Shown here one piece after another: positions 4,865 through 6,035 of a DNA stretch of 6,035 nt (its first letter is position 1; the number at the start of each line of letters is the position of its first letter). The stretch is from the NCBI GenBank assembly GCA_014378955.1, contig JACMMQ010000033.1, forward strand, positions 1-6,035, read 5' to 3'. The DNA is from Clostridia bacterium (lineage in GTDB: Bacteria; Bacillota; Clostridia; SK-Y3; JACMMQ01). The notes under the pieces are model-generated. The model searched no databases and was not told the origin of the DNA. It saw only the letters and a list, made by a program, of their open reading frames with translations. The position numbers and the translations under genes are program-made.

Positions 4865-6035
4865 AACTCAAACCGCCTCTCTATCGTATCTAGCGATTCG
4901 TTAAGCTCGGCTCTAGCCTTTTTAATTTCCCTATCGTTTTGTGTTGCAAGAACACTTTCAAACTTTTGCAGAATGTGCATAATAAAGTCACGCGTATCCC
5001 CTAAGGATTCTTCGTACATGCGCTCGCCACGTGCTAATAGATGCTTGTTTTCTGTGCGGTCTCTGGGGTGAATTTTGATACTATCAAGTGCCTTCAGGCG
5101 TACATCAATCTCTTTTTGCGTCATGCTTCCAGGGCTATTTTCGATTACCAGGCGGTGTTTCTTGCCACTTTGAACATGCACTACCTCAACCTCCAAAATA
5201 CCGTTGATATCATAGGTGTATCGCACTTCTATTTGCTGTTCGCCTGCGCGGGAAGCAGGGATCGAAACATTTAGCGAGCCAAGCTTTATGTTGTTTTCTA
5301 CACGTCTACTTTCACCTTGGTAGATATCAAGCTGAATTTTGGTCTGATTGTCCTGTATGGTATTTAATTTTTCAACCCTACTGATAGGAATAGTGGAATT
5401 TCGCTCAATGATGGGCAAGAAATATCCATCTTCATATTTGCCATTACCCATGTGCTGTGCGATATCCACGCCCAAGGTATAGGGGCACACATCGGTCAAA
5501 ATCACCTCGTCCAGTGCCGCATTTCGTTCTTTAAGTGCAACTTGAATGGCGGCACCTAAGGCAACCGCTTCATCAGGGTTAATGTTTGAATAGGGTAAAC
5601 GGTTAAACATTTTTGATACAGCTGCACGCACAACGTTCATACGTGTGGCGCCCCCAATCAAGATTACCGCATCTAGCTCATGCGGGGTAAGCGAAGCATC
5701 ACGCAACGCTCGCTCGATAGGGTGTCGTAAGCGCGTCAAAAGTGGGTATACAAGCTTTTCAAAGCTATCACGGTCAAGTACCGTCTCACATAACTGCTCA
5801 CCCTTTGAAAAGCACATTTTTGCTGTCGTGTTAATACCCAATTCGAACTTGCATTGTTCAGCCTGTTTTTGTATGATTGCTAGTGCCTTGTTGTCTATAT
5901 CATGCACAGCGATATTGTGCGTGTCCATAAAATAATTTGCAAGCAAGGCGGTAAAATCCTCACCCCCTAAATAATTGTCTCCTGCAATGGATTTGACCTC
6001 CATCACACCTTCAAACAACTCCAGGATGGACACAT
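4861..6035 (-). CDS. hscC: Hsp70 chaperone, HscC type (5' end outside the window)
   Basis: The visible C-terminal 391 codons encode an Hsp70. The reading frame enters at the window edge with VSILEL, which in DnaK follows the phosphate loop of the ATPase domain, so about 200 residues are missing; the GTG at 6031-6033 is an internal Val, not a start. Counting from that Val, seen motifs are YLGGEDF (21-27), the adenosine-site LIGGATRM (125-132), INPDEAVALGAA (151-162), the interdomain linker region VILTDVCPYTLG (177-188), and the beta-sandwich signature FLPIIERN(S)TIPISR (205-219) with QGESR-VENN (239-248). DVCPYTLG and FLPIIERN are typical of HscC rather than DnaK. Only about 90 residues of helix follow the beta domain, giving a short lid and an estimated total near 590 residues. 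It lacks the acidic EEVD-like tail of some Hsp70s. It is translationally coupled to the downstream J-protein. Confidence 0.92.
   Translation of the reverse strand, partial: VSILELFEGVMEVKSIAGDNYLGGEDFTALLANYFMDTHNIAVHDIDNKALAIIQKQAEQCKFELGINTTAKMCFSKGEQLCETVLDRDSFEKLVYPLLTRLRHPIERALRDASLTPHELDAVILIGGATRMNVVRAAVSKMFNRLPYSNINPDEAVALGAAIQVALKERNAALDEVILTDVCPYTLGVDIAQHMGNGKYEDGYFLPIIERNSTIPISRVEKLNTIQDNQTKIQLDIYQGESRRVENNIKLGSLNVSIPASRAGEQQIEVRYTYDINGILEVEVVHVQSGKKHRLVIENSPGSMTQKEIDVRLKALDSIKIHPRDRTENKHLLARGERMYEESLGDTRDFIMHILQKFESVLATQNDREIKKARAELNESLDTIERRFEF

Noticed and set aside
4568..5935. Plus-strand ORFs opposite the J-protein and hscC genes
   Set aside because: They are antisense to strongly conserved chaperone sequence and lack SD sites and recognisable protein features.
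6031..6033. GTG as the start of the Hsp70 gene
   Set aside because: The codon is the Val of the conserved (D)VSILEL motif in the middle of the ATPase domain; the gene continues past the window edge.

Overview
The window looks like part of a chromosome from a spore-forming, low-to-mid GC Firmicute, most likely of class Clostridia. The signs are strong purine-rich ribosome binding sites, a MepA-clade MATE exporter behind a structured leader, a tiny Cys/Gly-rich membrane protein with a sporulation-type promoter, a possible Spo0A box, and a short protein resembling the clostridial DUF6514 family. This is inferred from gene content; no rRNA or other taxonomic marker is present.

Layout: (1) Bases 1-105 hold a folded leader, probably a guanidine-IV (mepA motif) riboswitch cut at its 5' end by the window edge, followed by a MATE efflux gene (106-1488, +). 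(2) Bases 1578-1703 (+) encode a 41-residue Cys/Gly-rich one-helix membrane peptide with its own SD, a sigma-K-like promoter and a good rho-independent terminator (1710-1742). (3) Bases 1743-1968 are noncoding and carry a 65-bp palindromic repeat (1796-1860) and a small hairpin. (4) Bases 1969-2247 (-) encode a two-helix membrane protein of unknown function. (5) A divergent control region of about 300 bases (2248-2549) separates it from a 105-residue protein of unknown function (2550-2867, +), whose SD lies in a run of ten G. (6) A convergent hairpin-bearing gap (2868-2983) ends a minus-strand operon made of a truncated hscC-type Hsp70 gene (4861-6035, 5' part outside) and a membrane-anchored J-domain/TPR protein (2984-4864). 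The two overlap at the sequence TTGA.

How the parts work together: the leader probably controls the exporter according to a small ligand. The Hsp70 and J-protein genes are translationally coupled and look like a dedicated chaperone pair, comparable to E. coli HscC with its membrane J-partners DjlB/DjlC. The J-protein would place HscC at the inner face of the membrane and has a separate domain on the outer side. The three small genes in the middle are independent units without a known shared pathway. I see no CRISPR array, tRNA, rRNA, transposase or phage gene.
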